This document shows, in pieces, positions 18,080-27,167 of a DNA stretch of 64,000 nucleotides (position 1 is the stretch's first letter; the number at the start of each line of letters is the position of its first letter). Source of the stretch: Siphonobacter sp. BAB-5405 (GTDB lineage: Bacteria; Bacteroidota; Bacteroidia; Cytophagales; Spirosomataceae); NCBI RefSeq assembly GCF_002872335.1, contig NZ_NJAG01000001.1:1-64000 (forward strand). The letters are read 5' to 3'. A model generated the notes under the pieces. It was not told the DNA's origin. It ran no database searches and saw only the letters and a list, made by a program, of their open reading frames with translations. The translations under genes were made by a program, and so were the position numbers.

Positions 18080-18087
18080 TACCTTTG
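18080..18087 (+). promoter_or_regulatory. Candidate -7 box for hemE (TACCTTTG)
   Basis: Exact TAnnTTTG ending 4 bp before the hemE ATG, so the transcript would be nearly leaderless. It is the same octamer as on the engB side; the heptamer array ends 12 bp upstream. Confidence 0.5.
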
Positions 18088-18091
18088 TGGC

Positions 18092-19123
18092 ATGGAAATC
18101 CTTCAGAATGATTTGTTTTTACGGGCCGCTCGGGGCGAACAGGTCGAACGAGTACCCGTATGGATGATGCGACAGGCCGGCCGGATTTTGCCCGAATACC
18201 GGGCCGTACGGGCTCAGGCGGGTAGCTTCATCCATTTATGTACGACGCCCGAACTGGCGGCCGAGGTCACCATTCAGCCCGTTGATTTGCTTGGCGTGGA
18301 TGCGGCCATTATTTTCTCCGATATTCTGGTGGTGCCGGAAGCCATGGGCCTGCCTTACGAAATGATTGAAGCTCGCGGACCGGTATTCCCCACCACCGTC
18401 AAGACACTGGCAGACGTAGATAAACTGAAAGTAGCCGATCCGGAGGTGGAATTGAAATACGTGCTGGATGCCATTCGAATCACCAAAAAAGAACTCAATG
18501 GACGCGTACCGCTCATCGGTTTTGCTGGGGCACCGTTTACGATTCTTTGTTATATGCTGGAAGGCAAAGGCTCCAAGACATTCTCGGTAGCGAAGAAATA
18601 CCTCTACGCGGAACCGGAACTCTCCCACCGCCTCCTCCAGAAAATTACCGATACGACCATTGCCTACCTAAAAGCTCAGGTAGCTGCCGGAGCGAACCTG
18701 GTGCAGATTTTCGATTCCTGGGCGGGCATTTTGTCGCCGCAGCAGTACCGGGAATTTTCGCTACCCTACATTGCTCAGATCAGCGAGGCCCTTCAGGAGT
18801 TAGTACCTGTGACTGTGTTTGCCAAAGGTGCGTTTTTTGCCCGGCGGGAAATGAATGCCCTCAACTGTTCGGTCGTAGGACTCGACTGGAATATGGACAT
18901 TGCCGAAAGCCGGGAAATGATTCCGGATAAGGTGTTACAGGGAAATCTGGATCCTTGCGTACTCTACAGCGATTTCGACGAGATCAAACAGCAAACGCAG
19001 GACATGCTACGTCAGTTTGGTGGACAGAAACACATCGCCAACCTCGGCCACGGTGTTTACCCCGATACGGATCCGGATAAGGTTCGCTGCTTCATCCAAA
19101 CCGTGAAGGAATTTCGTTTTTAA
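18092..19123 (+). CDS. hemE: Uroporphyrinogen decarboxylase
   Basis: Cytoplasmic heme-pathway enzyme that removes four carboxyl groups from uroporphyrinogen III to give coproporphyrinogen III; no cofactor. The signature [16 protein letters not shown] near residues 22-37 carries the conserved Arg27 and Arg31. The second signature GFAGAPFTI and the active-site Asp region [12 protein letters not shown] are present, and the C-terminal [10 protein letters not shown] holds the conserved His. The length of 343 aa is normal. The ATG follows the -7 box directly. A strong terminator follows. Confidence 0.96.
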   Translation: MEILQNDLFLRAARGEQVERVPVWMMRQAGRILPEYRAVRAQAGSFIHLCTTPELAAEVTIQPVDLLGVDAAIIFSDILVVPEAMGLPYEMIEARGPVFPTTVKTLADVDKLKVADPEVELKYVLDAIRITKKELNGRVPLIGFAGAPFTILCYMLEGKGSKTFSVAKKYLYAEPELSHRLLQKITDTTIAYLKAQVAAGANLVQIFDSWAGILSPQQYREFSLPYIAQISEALQELVPVTVFAKGAFFARREMNALNCSVVGLDWNMDIAESREMIPDKVLQGNLDPCVLYSDFDEIKQQTQDMLRQFGGQKHIANLGHGVYPDTDPDKVRCFIQTVKEFRF

Positions 19124-19140
19124 CGAATTTTGATACCAGC

Positions 19141-19182
19141 AAAAAGCCCGTTCGTTCAAGTACTTGAACGAACGGGCTTTTT
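19141..19182. terminator. Bidirectional intrinsic terminator
   Basis: A 42-bp perfect palindrome (21-bp arms 19141-19161 / 19162-19182; the RNA loop would be the central GTAC), A5 at one end and T5 at the other. It lies between convergent hemE and the lipoprotein gene. Confidence 0.9.
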
Positions 19183-19194
19183 GGTATACCCTAT

Positions 19195-19680
19195 TTACTT
19201 GAGGGCTTTATTCTTTTCAATGCGTAGCACGCGGGAAGAAGCCGAAGGACTAAGCAAGGTGAAAGTAGCGTCGCCGATGGTCGTTTCAATCTGTTTTTTC
19301 GTATCGAAATTCGTCTCCAGCCAGCGAATCGCACCCGAGGGGTCCGCACCGTCGTAGGGTAAGGTTCCGATCAATACAAAAAAGGGAAGCGTATTTCGAA
19401 TGTTTTTGCCGGGCGTGATGGTTGCCGTCGCCTTCACCGATTCAACGGTATTCACGTCCGAACTCATCGTCACGATCATGTACTCCGTGGAATCCGTACT
19501 TTTCCGGTTCGTCCAGCTATTGCCTGATTTTCCGCCAATGTTCTTAAGCGTCGTATACCCTTCTTTTTCCAGCCGGGTGTAGATATCTACGGGCTTTATC
19601 CCACCAATGGCTTCAACTGGCTTGGTCTTGGCACAGGCGAAACCCAGCAATACGAGCAAGAGCAACAGGTAATTTTTCAT
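19195..19680 (-). CDS. Hypothetical lipoprotein
   Basis: An exported protein of 161 aa with a leucine-rich signal (LLLLLVLLGFAC) and probable lipidated Cys16. The rest is soluble, with alternating beta-type segments (TVESVKATATITPG, LETNFDTKKQIETTIGDATFTLLS). I do not recognise a domain. The gene is the last of a minus-strand run after the kinase gene, 46 bp away, and is followed by a strong terminator. Confidence 0.75.
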   Translation of the reverse strand: MKNYLLLLLVLLGFACAKTKPVEAIGGIKPVDIYTRLEKEGYTTLKNIGGKSGNSWTNRKSTDSTEYMIVTMSSDVNTVESVKATATITPGKNIRNTLPFFVLIGTLPYDGADPSGAIRWLETNFDTKKQIETTIGDATFTLLSPSASSRVLRIEKNKALK

Positions 19681-19726
19681 ACGTAAAAGTCTTCAATGCA
19701 TACGTCCCTTCTGCGTTCGTAGCGAC

Positions 19727-20707
19727 CTATACTTCAGCCAATAAGGCTTCGGATAACAGAAGAGATTTGTTGATGGGTACTACGCCGACTTCTTCGCAAA
19801 CGAGACCACCGCCTAAATTAGAAAGGCCCGCGATCTGTTTAGGTGAAAGCCCCAGGGCAACGCAACAGGCCGCGATACTAATCACCGTATCGCCTGCCCC
19901 TGATACGTCCGCAATCTGACGAATGTGAGCGGGCAAATGGCATTTTTGTTCCTGAAAATCAATATAGACGCCGCGTTCGGAAAGCGTAATCAGTGTACCA
20001 TCCAGCGATAAGGCCTCTTTGAGTTGTTGGGCGGCAGATTCAAGTTCAACGGGTTTGCGTACATCGAAGCTGATGTTAAGTCCTTCGCGTAATTCTTTCA
20101 GATTGGGTTTGAAAAGCGTAGTTCCTTTGTAATGCAGGAAGTTTCGCTTTTTCGGATCTACTACCGTTGGAATATTCAGCTCGCGGGCCATTGCCACGAC
20201 TGCTTCAATGAGTTCTTTTGAGATGACTCCTTTGTCGTAATCTTCAAAGATGATTACCTGGCAACTGCTGGCAAGCTCTCTGATTTTAACCAGCAACGCT
20301 TCGCGTTCTTCACTGGAAATCAGGGCGTCGGTTTCTGTATCGACCCGTACGACCTGCTGACTGCCCGCAATGATCCGTTCTTTCACCGTCGTAATGCGTT
20401 CCTTACTCCGTACAATTCCCAATGTGGCGAGTCCTTTACTTTCCAGCAAATGACACAGCTCATCGCCGTAGGAGTCCTTCCCAATCACCGAGCAGGCAAT
20501 GGCCTTTGCTCCGAGTGCCTGTACATTCAGAAGTACGTTTCCGGCTCCTCCCAGACGAAACTCCCGGTTTTGGGCGACCACGACGGGAACGGGAGCTTCG
20601 GGCGAAATACGATCGACGCGACCGAATACGTAGCTGTCGATCATCACGTCGCCGATCACTAATACACTTAATTCATTAAACGCCTCAAAGACTGCTGGTA
20701 ATAACAT
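19727..20707 (-). CDS. PfkB-family kinase, probable D-glycero-beta-D-manno-heptose-7-phosphate kinase
   Basis: A ribokinase-fold sugar kinase resembling the RfaE1/HldE N-terminal domain, which makes heptose 1,7-bisphosphate for LPS inner core. The opening LSVLVIGDVMIDSYVFGRVDRISPEAPVP is typical of RfaE1. GGAGNVLLN follows, and the PfkB active-site loop DVSGAGDTVIS carries the catalytic Asp. No nucleotidyltransferase domain is fused, so a separate hldE2-type partner would be needed elsewhere. The start at 20707 (MLLPAVFEAFNEL) matches family N-termini; an ATG 19 codons upstream (20764) is possible. Other PfkB functions cannot be fully excluded. Confidence 0.83.
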   Translation of the reverse strand: MLLPAVFEAFNELSVLVIGDVMIDSYVFGRVDRISPEAPVPVVVAQNREFRLGGAGNVLLNVQALGAKAIACSVIGKDSYGDELCHLLESKGLATLGIVRSKERITTVKERIIAGSQQVVRVDTETDALISSEEREALLVKIRELASSCQVIIFEDYDKGVISKELIEAVVAMARELNIPTVVDPKKRNFLHYKGTTLFKPNLKELREGLNISFDVRKPVELESAAQQLKEALSLDGTLITLSERGVYIDFQEQKCHLPAHIRQIADVSGAGDTVISIAACCVALGLSPKQIAGLSNLGGGLVCEEVGVVPINKSLLLSEALLAEV

Positions 20708-20778
20708 ATTCTCAATGATCTGTGATCCATCATCCGGGATCGGGACCCTACGTTCGGTAAGCAAGCCGAATGGGGTTA

Positions 20779-21401
20779 CTAAAAAATGTTGTCAAATAAA
20801 TAACTGAAGCTGATACCGAACGTCTGGTTTTTGGCATTGGTCGCCATGTCCGAGACATTCGTCAGTCCCTGCTGATAAAAGGCCGTTAGCTGAAAGTAAT
20901 CAAACTGTACACCTACGCCACCCTGCACGCCGTAATCGAACCGCTGCAGATCATAATTATACCGAATGCTGTACTCGCTCTGTACGCTTCCGTTTTCGCG
21001 TTCACGGGTTTTGCCGCCAATGCCGCAGGCTACGTATCCCCCGCCAAAGAGTAGGAATTTCGTATTCTTTTCCTCATTACCGATTTTCCACATCAAATTG
21101 ACGGGCAAGTCAGATAATTCAGGGTCGTTGTCGCTCTCCGCGTTCCTACCTTAAAATCAGCAATGTATCCGCGTTGAACAAACAGTAAAGTGGGTTGAAT
21201 ACTGAGTGTATTTTTCGCATCCAGTGGAATATCGGAACCAAGGCCCGCGTGAAAACCCGCCTTTGAAATCGGGGCATCCAGTTCCGAACTCAATGCCTGA
21301 CTCATACTGGACACATTACCACCCGCTTTGAATATCAATTTACTTTGTCCCCAGACAGCCGCTGGAAACAGCAGAACAAAAACCCAAACCAAATATCTCA
21401 T
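20779..21401 (-). pseudogene. PorT-like outer-membrane beta-barrel protein, frameshifted
   Basis: The N-terminal frame starts at 21401 (MRYLVWVFVLLFPAAVWGQ, signal peptide) and runs through FKAGGNVSSM to TTTLNYLT, then shifts and stops at 21093. The downstream frame resumes as LPVNLMWKIGNEEK and runs to the C-terminal FSYLFDNIF at 20779. One missing base near 21105-21110 explains it: restoring it gives LNYLTLPVNL, which lines up with HYLDIPLDVV in the tandem paralog at 21498-22232. Both end in the same VSxxxxN...FG.S..Y.FD..F barrel terminus. Genuine decay and sequencing error are both possible. An earlier in-frame ATG lies at 21425. Confidence 0.8.
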
Positions 21402-21497
21402 ACAAAATCGTGGATTAGATGACAAAAGAGAGGTCCTTCTTCAGCAGATGACCTCCATAAGGATTCGAACATACAAGTCTGACAAAAGTCTTTTTGT

Positions 21498-22232
21498 TTA
21501 GAATGCGTCGTCAAAATAGTATTTGATGAACAGTCCAAACGAACGATTGGAAACGGACCCGTTGCGGGCCAGATTCGATACGTTCGCTAATCCCTGGCTA
21601 TAGGTGAGACCCAATACCGTATAATTCCGGCGAATCCCTACCGAGACGTTAATGCCATAATCCAGACGTTTCAGGCTTTCTTTAAAAGGATCTACGTTTA
21701 CCCGGTGATAGGTCTGTACGGGCTCAAAGCCGGCCTGACTGGAGTCAGCAGCAAAACCAACTTTGTTAAAACGCACCTTATTTTTTCCGTAAAAGCCGTA
21801 GCCTACGTACCCTCCGGCTGACGCATAAAACTTCGTGCGTTCGCCTCCCACCTGAAGGACTACATCCAGCGGAATGTCCAGGTAATGCAGGGCATTCCAG
21901 CTGCGGGTACGGTCAGCAAACCGGAAAGTATTATTATCACCATACGTGTATTCTCTTTCCGGAGACCGTTGTTCAGACCAGTAGCCCCGCGGACTGTATC
22001 GCAGCCCTACGTTGATGCCTATCATTTTAGGAACCAGTTCAATATTACGGGCAAAACCGAACGTAAAGGCGGGTTTAATCATGGGATCGCCAGTGTTAGG
22101 CACTAAGCTACGGCTCATGTCCGTACCGCTTAATCCCATCATAAACACCCATCGCGGGTCAGCTTCACGCTGGGCAAAGACAGAAAGGGAAGACAAAAAC
22201 AAAGAAATACTCAGTAGACAGACTTTTTTCAT
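21498..22232 (-). CDS. PorT-like outer-membrane beta-barrel protein
   Basis: 244 aa with signal peptide (MKKVCLLSISLFLSSLSVFAQ) and amphipathic strands ending in an aromatic residue (YYFDDAF), the outer-membrane barrel pattern of the PF13568 (PorT/OMP_b-brl_2) group. The segment HYLDIPLDVVLQVGGERTKF is the family core. It is a tandem paralog of the frameshifted gene that follows 96 bp downstream. The specific role is unknown; the name implies fold only, not porphyromonad gingipain secretion. Confidence 0.8.
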   Translation of the reverse strand: MKKVCLLSISLFLSSLSVFAQREADPRWVFMMGLSGTDMSRSLVPNTGDPMIKPAFTFGFARNIELVPKMIGINVGLRYSPRGYWSEQRSPEREYTYGDNNTFRFADRTRSWNALHYLDIPLDVVLQVGGERTKFYASAGGYVGYGFYGKNKVRFNKVGFAADSSQAGFEPVQTYHRVNVDPFKESLKRLDYGINVSVGIRRNYTVLGLTYSQGLANVSNLARNGSVSNRSFGLFIKYYFDDAF

Positions 22233-22344
22233 GTGAAGGAAGTACTACGTGTTCGAACCGCAAAGAAACAAAAGGAATCGGGAATGGCGAGAAAATGCGG
22301 GCTACTTCTTCCACCCTTTTATGCTTGACATACCCAGCTCACAA

Positions 22345-22374
22345 AAAAACCGGGAATTGGCATTCCCGGTTTTT
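22345..22374 (-). terminator. Intrinsic terminator
   Basis: 13-bp perfect stem 22345-22357 / 22362-22374, loop TGGC, ending in T-runs on both strands. It follows the PVC-type dehydrogenase stop by 14 bp. Confidence 0.85.
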
Positions 22375-22388
22375 CTACTTACAAACGT

Positions 22389-25300
22389 TTATTTTTTCTT
22401 CAGTGACATCAAGTATTCTACCAAATCCGCCAAGTCCTGATTGCTAAGGTTTTCGTGCAGTCCGGAAGGCATCATGGAGTCGGCCTGTTGCTTCATGCTC
22501 TTCACCTGCGTCATTTTCAGGCGTTGGCTCGTCCCACCGGGATATTTTAAATCCAGGTCTGATTCGGTTTTACTGGCTACGATACCCGCCAGCGAAGAAC
22601 CATCTTTCAGTTGAACTTCCCAGCCTTCAAAGCCGAAACTAATTCCCGCTGAAGGATACAGAATGGCCATGTACTGCCCTTCTTTCGGTAGTTTAGAGCC
22701 AATTTCCGAGAGTTTCGGTCCAAAATCTGCTCCCTGACCGTTGATCTGGTGACAAATGGCACAGTTCTGAGCAAATACCTTAACCCCCCGCTGAACGTCT
22801 CCCTGCAGAGCCAGTAATTCATCGATTTTGGGCAGTGGTTTTCCGGTGGTCGTTTCGCCGCTTAAGTAGCTGGCGGCTTCCTTACTTACGGCTTTTCGCC
22901 AGGCGTTAGCCACCCCCTGTACGGCATAGGTAATGTATTCTTTTTCGATTTTACCACCCTTGAGTAAAACCAGAATTTCGTCTTCGCCCATCATTGAGCC
23001 GCCCAGATTACGGGTAGCCAGCTGCCGTACCCACTTCGGCTGACGCTTATCCAGAGCCAGAGCAGACAGGTAACTGATGGATTCTTTCGTACCCACCTTC
23101 CGTAGAGCCGTCAAAGCTTTTCGGATTTTAGCTTCGTCTTTACCGTACAAAATCGCCTTTACCTGCGAGCCACCACCCTGCACGAGTAGTTGATTCATCG
23201 CGATGCGGCCCAGGTTTTCGTCCAGCGGATCGAGAGCCGTTCGCAACAATTTAGGATTCTCTTCGGGCAAACTGTAGCGGGTGGCGTATACCAGGTATTC
23301 ACCGTTGTTGAGGGTAGCCATTAGCTTCCGTAACGTGGCTTTGGCAGTTGGATTATTTCGAACGAAATCCGCATCCAGGTGCATCAAGGCCAGCTTGGTC
23401 AACTCCGCCTGACGCGTCGAATTGCCCTGCAACAATTTCACCAGTGTTTCTGATTTCACTTTTCCCTGGTGAAAATCAAAGGCCCGGAAGTACCGCAGCC
23501 GTTCGTTCGATAACGACAACTGATCATCCGTAATGAGTTGGTACAGATAAGGAATGGCCTGATCCGTACGAGCCCGCCAAACGATGTCTTTTTCAGCGGC
23601 CGTTGCCGTCGGCTTCGGATGCAATTTCGTATATGCCGCAAAGTAACTATCCCACTGCCGGTCAGCTCCAACGCCTAAGGCCTCCAGATACCAGCGGTCT
23701 TTTCCATCGTACTGATCCGCCAACGAAGCCCAGAGTTCAGCGGCTTCGGGGGCCTTCTGATGCCGCAGGGCAATAGCACACTCGCGGCGTACGGCTGGGT
23801 TCGAGTCTTTCGCTAGTTGACGGACGTACCCCAGCACGTTCAGGTTCAGTTGACGAGCCGCCCGCAAACCCGCCATTCGCAAGTCGGCGTTGGCATCTTT
23901 CAAGGCTTCTTCGACGTACGGCTGTCCCTTCATTTTGGCCAGTACCCAGAACGCCCGAGCCCGCATGCGGGGATTCGCGTCCGAGTGCCAGAGATTTTCA
24001 AGTACTGGGACGGCCTGATCTCCTAGCTTCATCAATGCATTCCAGGCCTTGTACCGCACTGACATATTCGGACTTTGCAGGGCCATCAAAGCACCGTTGG
24101 GATCATTGTACTGATAGCTGGGAGCCGTATACGATTGGTTGGTCGGAGCCACGCGGTACACCCGGCCCCGCGTCTGGTCGCCCGCCTGGTGACCACCCAC
24201 ACCCGGATCGTACCAGTCGGCAATGAGTAAAGAACCGTCGGGAGCCACCGAAACATCCGAAGGCCGGAACCAGCGGTCGCCGTCATTTTTGAGTAAATTT
24301 TCAATGGTTGCAGTATACCCCGCTCCGCTCGGTGTTACGGGATAACTCCGGACTACATTGTGCCCCGGTTCGCAGTGAATCATTTGGTTTCGGTACACGG
24401 CGGGCAGTAAATCGCCTTCATAAATGACCATCCCCGTAGGCGAACCACTGCCGGTTTGCAATAGGTTAGGTACTACGCCGGGGTCATTCAGGTGCCAGTG
24501 TTTGAGGGGCGTTTCCTTTTCTTCGTTGGTACGACTGGCGGGCCAGTTGGCTCCGGTCATTTCATCGGTGTAGCCGTAGTTGCCCCCTTCCAGAACGTAA
24601 TTGATGCGTACGCCTTTGTTCCCATCGTCGTCGTTGTCGGACTGCCAGACGGTTCCGTAACTATCTACGGCCAGTTCAAACGGATTTCGGAAGTTATGAG
24701 CCAGTACTTCTATGTTCGTAAAATCGGGGTCACAGCGGAACGCCATGCCTTGTTTGTACTTGTTTTTATTTCCCGTCTGAATGGGGTCGCCATCCTGATC
24801 TTTAATGAGATTTCCCTTCGCATCCCGCAACTGCTTTCCTTCGTTTCCGAAGTTAAAATACAGTTTTCCATCCGGTCCGAAGACGAAGGTGTGCATACCG
24901 TGGTCGTGCTGCTCGCCCTCAATTCCCTGGAAAATAACCGTTTTTTTATCGGCCTTGTCATCGCCATCCGTATCCTCAAACAACCAGACATAGGGGCTTT
25001 GCGACACAATCGCTTTGTTGCCCAGTACCAAAATGCCCAAGGGAGCATTCAGTTCCGGCCCCTGATACCAGACTTTCTGGACGTCGGCTTTGCCGTCCCC
25101 ATTGGTATCCTCCAGAATGACGATACGATCTCCTTTATCCGTCGTGGGGTTACCATTAATCGCCGGACGATAGTTATACGCTTCGGTAATCCAGACGCGA
25201 CCTCGCTCATCCACGTCCATATTGGTGGGATTCTGTAGCATGGGTTCGGTTGCGTAGGTTCGCACCTCCAGCCCATCTACGGTTTTTAGCGTTCGCAGGG

Positions 25301-25469
25301 CATTCTCGGGCAGTCGTTTCTGAGCATCCGTCAGCACTGAATCCATTAGAGCATTGATGGTTCGGGATACGGGATTTTGCTGCACGGCAAGCAGCGAAAA
25401 GAGCCCTCCGGCCAGCGAAAAAGCCAGCCCCCAGCGAGCCGGTCTACTCCAGAAAGGATGCGTATTCAT
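22389..25469 (-). CDS. PVC-type membrane-bound dehydrogenase with HEAT repeats and cytochrome c domain
   Basis: 1026 aa. Residues 1-35 form a signal or anchor (GLAFSLAGGLFSLLAV). The N-terminal half is a PQQ-dehydrogenase-like beta-propeller (LEVRTYATEPMLQNPTNMDVDERGRVWITEAYNYR, HNFRNPFELAVDSYG, LEGGNYGYTDE). A HEAT-repeat stretch follows (ARAFWVLAKMKGQPYVEEALKD, LRMAGLRAAR). Near the C-terminus is a cytochrome c/heme-binding domain, CAICH at about residues 903-907. Family knowledge: putative periplasmic dehydrogenases with unknown substrate, often found with sugar oxidation genes. The start at 25469 (MNTHPFWSRPARW) is chosen; a longer frame begins 20 codons upstream but overlaps the spacer behind corA. 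Confidence 0.87.
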   Translation of the reverse strand: MNTHPFWSRPARWGLAFSLAGGLFSLLAVQQNPVSRTINALMDSVLTDAQKRLPENALRTLKTVDGLEVRTYATEPMLQNPTNMDVDERGRVWITEAYNYRPAINGNPTTDKGDRIVILEDTNGDGKADVQKVWYQGPELNAPLGILVLGNKAIVSQSPYVWLFEDTDGDDKADKKTVIFQGIEGEQHDHGMHTFVFGPDGKLYFNFGNEGKQLRDAKGNLIKDQDGDPIQTGNKNKYKQGMAFRCDPDFTNIEVLAHNFRNPFELAVDSYGTVWQSDNDDDGNKGVRINYVLEGGNYGYTDEMTGANWPASRTNEEKETPLKHWHLNDPGVVPNLLQTGSGSPTGMVIYEGDLLPAVYRNQMIHCEPGHNVVRSYPVTPSGAGYTATIENLLKNDGDRWFRPSDVSVAPDGSLLIADWYDPGVGGHQAGDQTRGRVYRVAPTNQSYTAPSYQYNDPNGALMALQSPNMSVRYKAWNALMKLGDQAVPVLENLWHSDANPRMRARAFWVLAKMKGQPYVEEALKDANADLRMAGLRAARQLNLNVLGYVRQLAKDSNPAVRRECAIALRHQKAPEAAELWASLADQYDGKDRWYLEALGVGADRQWDSYFAAYTKLHPKPTATAAEKDIVWRARTDQAIPYLYQLITDDQLSLSNERLRYFRAFDFHQGKVKSETLVKLLQGNSTRQAELTKLALMHLDADFVRNNPTAKATLRKLMATLNNGEYLVYATRYSLPEENPKLLRTALDPLDENLGRIAMNQLLVQGGGSQVKAILYGKDEAKIRKALTALRKVGTKESISYLSALALDKRQPKWVRQLATRNLGGSMMGEDEILVLLKGGKIEKEYITYAVQGVANAWRKAVSKEAASYLSGETTTGKPLPKIDELLALQGDVQRGVKVFAQNCAICHQINGQGADFGPKLSEIGSKLPKEGQYMAILYPSAGISFGFEGWEVQLKDGSSLAGIVASKTESDLDLKYPGGTSQRLKMTQVKSMKQQADSMMPSGLHENLSNQDLADLVEYLMSLKKK

Positions 25470-25536
25470 TCGTTTAGAGGTATTGTTTAACGTTTTGTTC
25501 GTACTACAAGGCAGAAAAGATATAACCAAAAATTGA

Positions 25537-26484
25537 TTAAATCCAGTGTTTACGTCGGAACCATCCCAGTACCGACAGCGAGGAGAGCATCATCAAGGCC
25601 AGTGACAGCCAGAAGCCAATTGGCGAACCCGTGGAAGGCAGGTGATCGAAGTTCATTCCGTAGATGCCCGCAATGAGCGTAGGCGGCATAAAAACAATCG
25701 TTACCACCGTAAAGATTTTGATGATCTGGTTTTGCTCCAGATTGACCAGACCCATAAACGTGTTCTGAAGATACTCCAGGCGTTCAAAGTTAAACGTGGA
25801 ATATTCGAGCAGTGAACTAATATCTTTCAATACCAGCCGAAGGCGTTCCCGGTGCGAATCAGGAAATAGGGAACTTCGGAGTACGTTGGAAAGTACCCGC
25901 TGTTTATCAATGATGGTTTCCCGCAGTAACATGGTATTTTCCTGGAGCGTATTGATACGAATCAGTACTTCCTGACGCGGTTTCTGGTCGGCCGTCAACG
26001 ATTTTGATAGCAAGGAAACGTCCCGCGATATCGATTCAAGCAAATCGGCATCGGTTTCAATGCGGGTTTCCAGTAATAAAATGAAAATGTCGGCTCCAAT
26101 CTGAAAGGTTTCGTCACCGGTGACTTTCATTCGCTTTACCGTATCAGCAAAGGTCTTCGAGTCGCCCCGTCGGTAGGTAAACAAGATACCATTCCGCAGG
26201 ATCATTGAAACCGGATAGGTACGGAAGCCTTCGGTATCAATACTCAGGAAGTTAGAGTTGGCATTCAACGCATCATTCTGCTCGAAAAATCGGGCGGAAC
26301 TTTCAATTTCTACGATTTCCTGGGGGGTCTGAAAACTAACCGTGTATTTATTTTCTACCCATTCCTCTTCTTCCTGACTAGCCGACTGTAAATCAATCCA
26401 GATCACATTTTTTAGATGGCCCAGTTCCTTCACATCGTTTTCCCGCCGGATTTGCTTTCCTTCCTTGTAGTAAATTCTAACCAC
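25537..26484 (-). CDS. corA: CorA-type Mg2+/Co2+ transporter
   Basis: Inner-membrane pentameric divalent cation channel. 315 aa: a long cytoplasmic alpha/beta plus coiled-coil part, then two C-terminal transmembrane helices around the signature GMN (IAGIYGMNFDH), and a basic tail FRRKHWI. The acidic, helical N-terminal portion is normal for the family. It lies immediately upstream of the cytochrome dehydrogenase on the same strand, 67 bp before the chosen start, so the two may be co-transcribed. Confidence 0.92.
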   Translation of the reverse strand: MVRIYYKEGKQIRRENDVKELGHLKNVIWIDLQSASQEEEEWVENKYTVSFQTPQEIVEIESSARFFEQNDALNANSNFLSIDTEGFRTYPVSMILRNGILFTYRRGDSKTFADTVKRMKVTGDETFQIGADIFILLLETRIETDADLLESISRDVSLLSKSLTADQKPRQEVLIRINTLQENTMLLRETIIDKQRVLSNVLRSSLFPDSHRERLRLVLKDISSLLEYSTFNFERLEYLQNTFMGLVNLEQNQIIKIFTVVTIVFMPPTLIAGIYGMNFDHLPSTGSPIGFWLSLALMMLSSLSVLGWFRRKHWI

Positions 26485-26629
26485 GTCTGCTTGCTATTAT
26501 ACTGATTCGTTTCTCAAAACAAACAACAAGTGTTCAGAGAAACAACTATACAGACCTCGCCTGGGCAATAGACGAAGAAAATTCCTGGGCGAAGGCTTCT
26601 TCCTTGCCGGATTGTTTCGCTTCAACCAT

Positions 26630-26658
26630 AAAAAAACCCGGCTTTTGCAAGCCAGGCT
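26630..26658 (-). terminator. Intrinsic terminator of the zinc-ribbon gene
   Basis: On the minus strand a 10-bp stem (26658-26649 with 26644-26635, two G-U pairs, loop GCAA) is followed by seven T (26636-26630). On the plus strand the same positions give C-A mismatches, so it works only for minus-strand transcripts. This supports a transcribed minus-strand gene just upstream. Confidence 0.75.
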
Positions 26659-26681
26659 TTCGTTTTCAGGGGTAGGTTAAC

Positions 26682-26834
26682 TCATCGAATCTTGAAAAAT
26701 GACCGACGACAGCATTCGCATAAATACCACCGTACGGGGACAAAAAAGAACAAATATTTTACAGTAGCTGGTCTTCGACGTCTGTTTGTTGAGGTTGATT
26801 TACAACGAGGACAAGAGATGCTGCTAGACTCCAT
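26682..26834 (-). CDS. Small zinc-ribbon protein (50 aa)
   Basis: A complete 50-codon frame, ATG at 26834 and TGA at 26682-26684. CPRC at residues 8-11 and CECC at residues 39-42 make two CxxC knuckles 27 residues apart, the layout of a zinc ribbon. Between them are a basic stretch (NRRRRP) and a hydrophobic aromatic stretch (YLFFFVPVRWYLC), and the tail RRSFFKIR is basic. I recognise this general layout from small Bacteroidota proteins of unknown function. An intrinsic terminator follows 24 bp downstream. A longer overlapping minus-strand frame (26824-27141) has no such features and is probably leader. Confidence 0.75.
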   Translation of the reverse strand: MESSSISCPRCKSTSTNRRRRPATVKYLFFFVPVRWYLCECCRRSFFKIR

Positions 26835-27167
26835 AACGGCGGTAAATGGATGAAAAAGTACAAAGTGTATGGGGGAAATGAATAATCAGATGAAAGTCTT
26901 TTCTATAACTTACCTTTTGGTAATAATACAATTTCAACTGCTTGAGTTTAATCCGACTTTTCAACAATAAATAATTGTTAAATTTCCCATTCAAGCCCGC
27001 CCACGGCTCTTTTACCTGTATAGACATCCGCTTTGTCCCTGCTGACTCAACGATACAAAAGTGGTTACTATCAGTACATAATGCAATTTTTATAGATAGA
27101 CTTTCAATAGACAGATTGTAAAATAGTGTTTTTACATACATTTTTGTTATGAATTAATTCCGCCTGA
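26835..27167. other. Divergent AT-rich spacer
   Basis: 333 bp between the zinc-ribbon gene (minus) and the LuxR-type regulator (plus). An open frame of 105 codons on the minus strand spans it, but its composition is that of translated AT-rich DNA and it stops inside the zinc-ribbon start region. No exact TAnnTTTG was found on either strand. Probable promoters and leaders for both genes. Confidence 0.4.

Noticed and set aside
26545-26629. 27-codon minus-strand frame (starts MVEAKQSGKEEAF)
   Set aside because: It begins just after the T-run of the terminator, and has no recognisable feature; probably chance.
26824-27141. 105-codon minus-strand frame upstream of the zinc-ribbon gene
   Set aside because: No domain, signal or biased codon use; it overlaps the zinc-ribbon start and reads like translated AT-rich leader.
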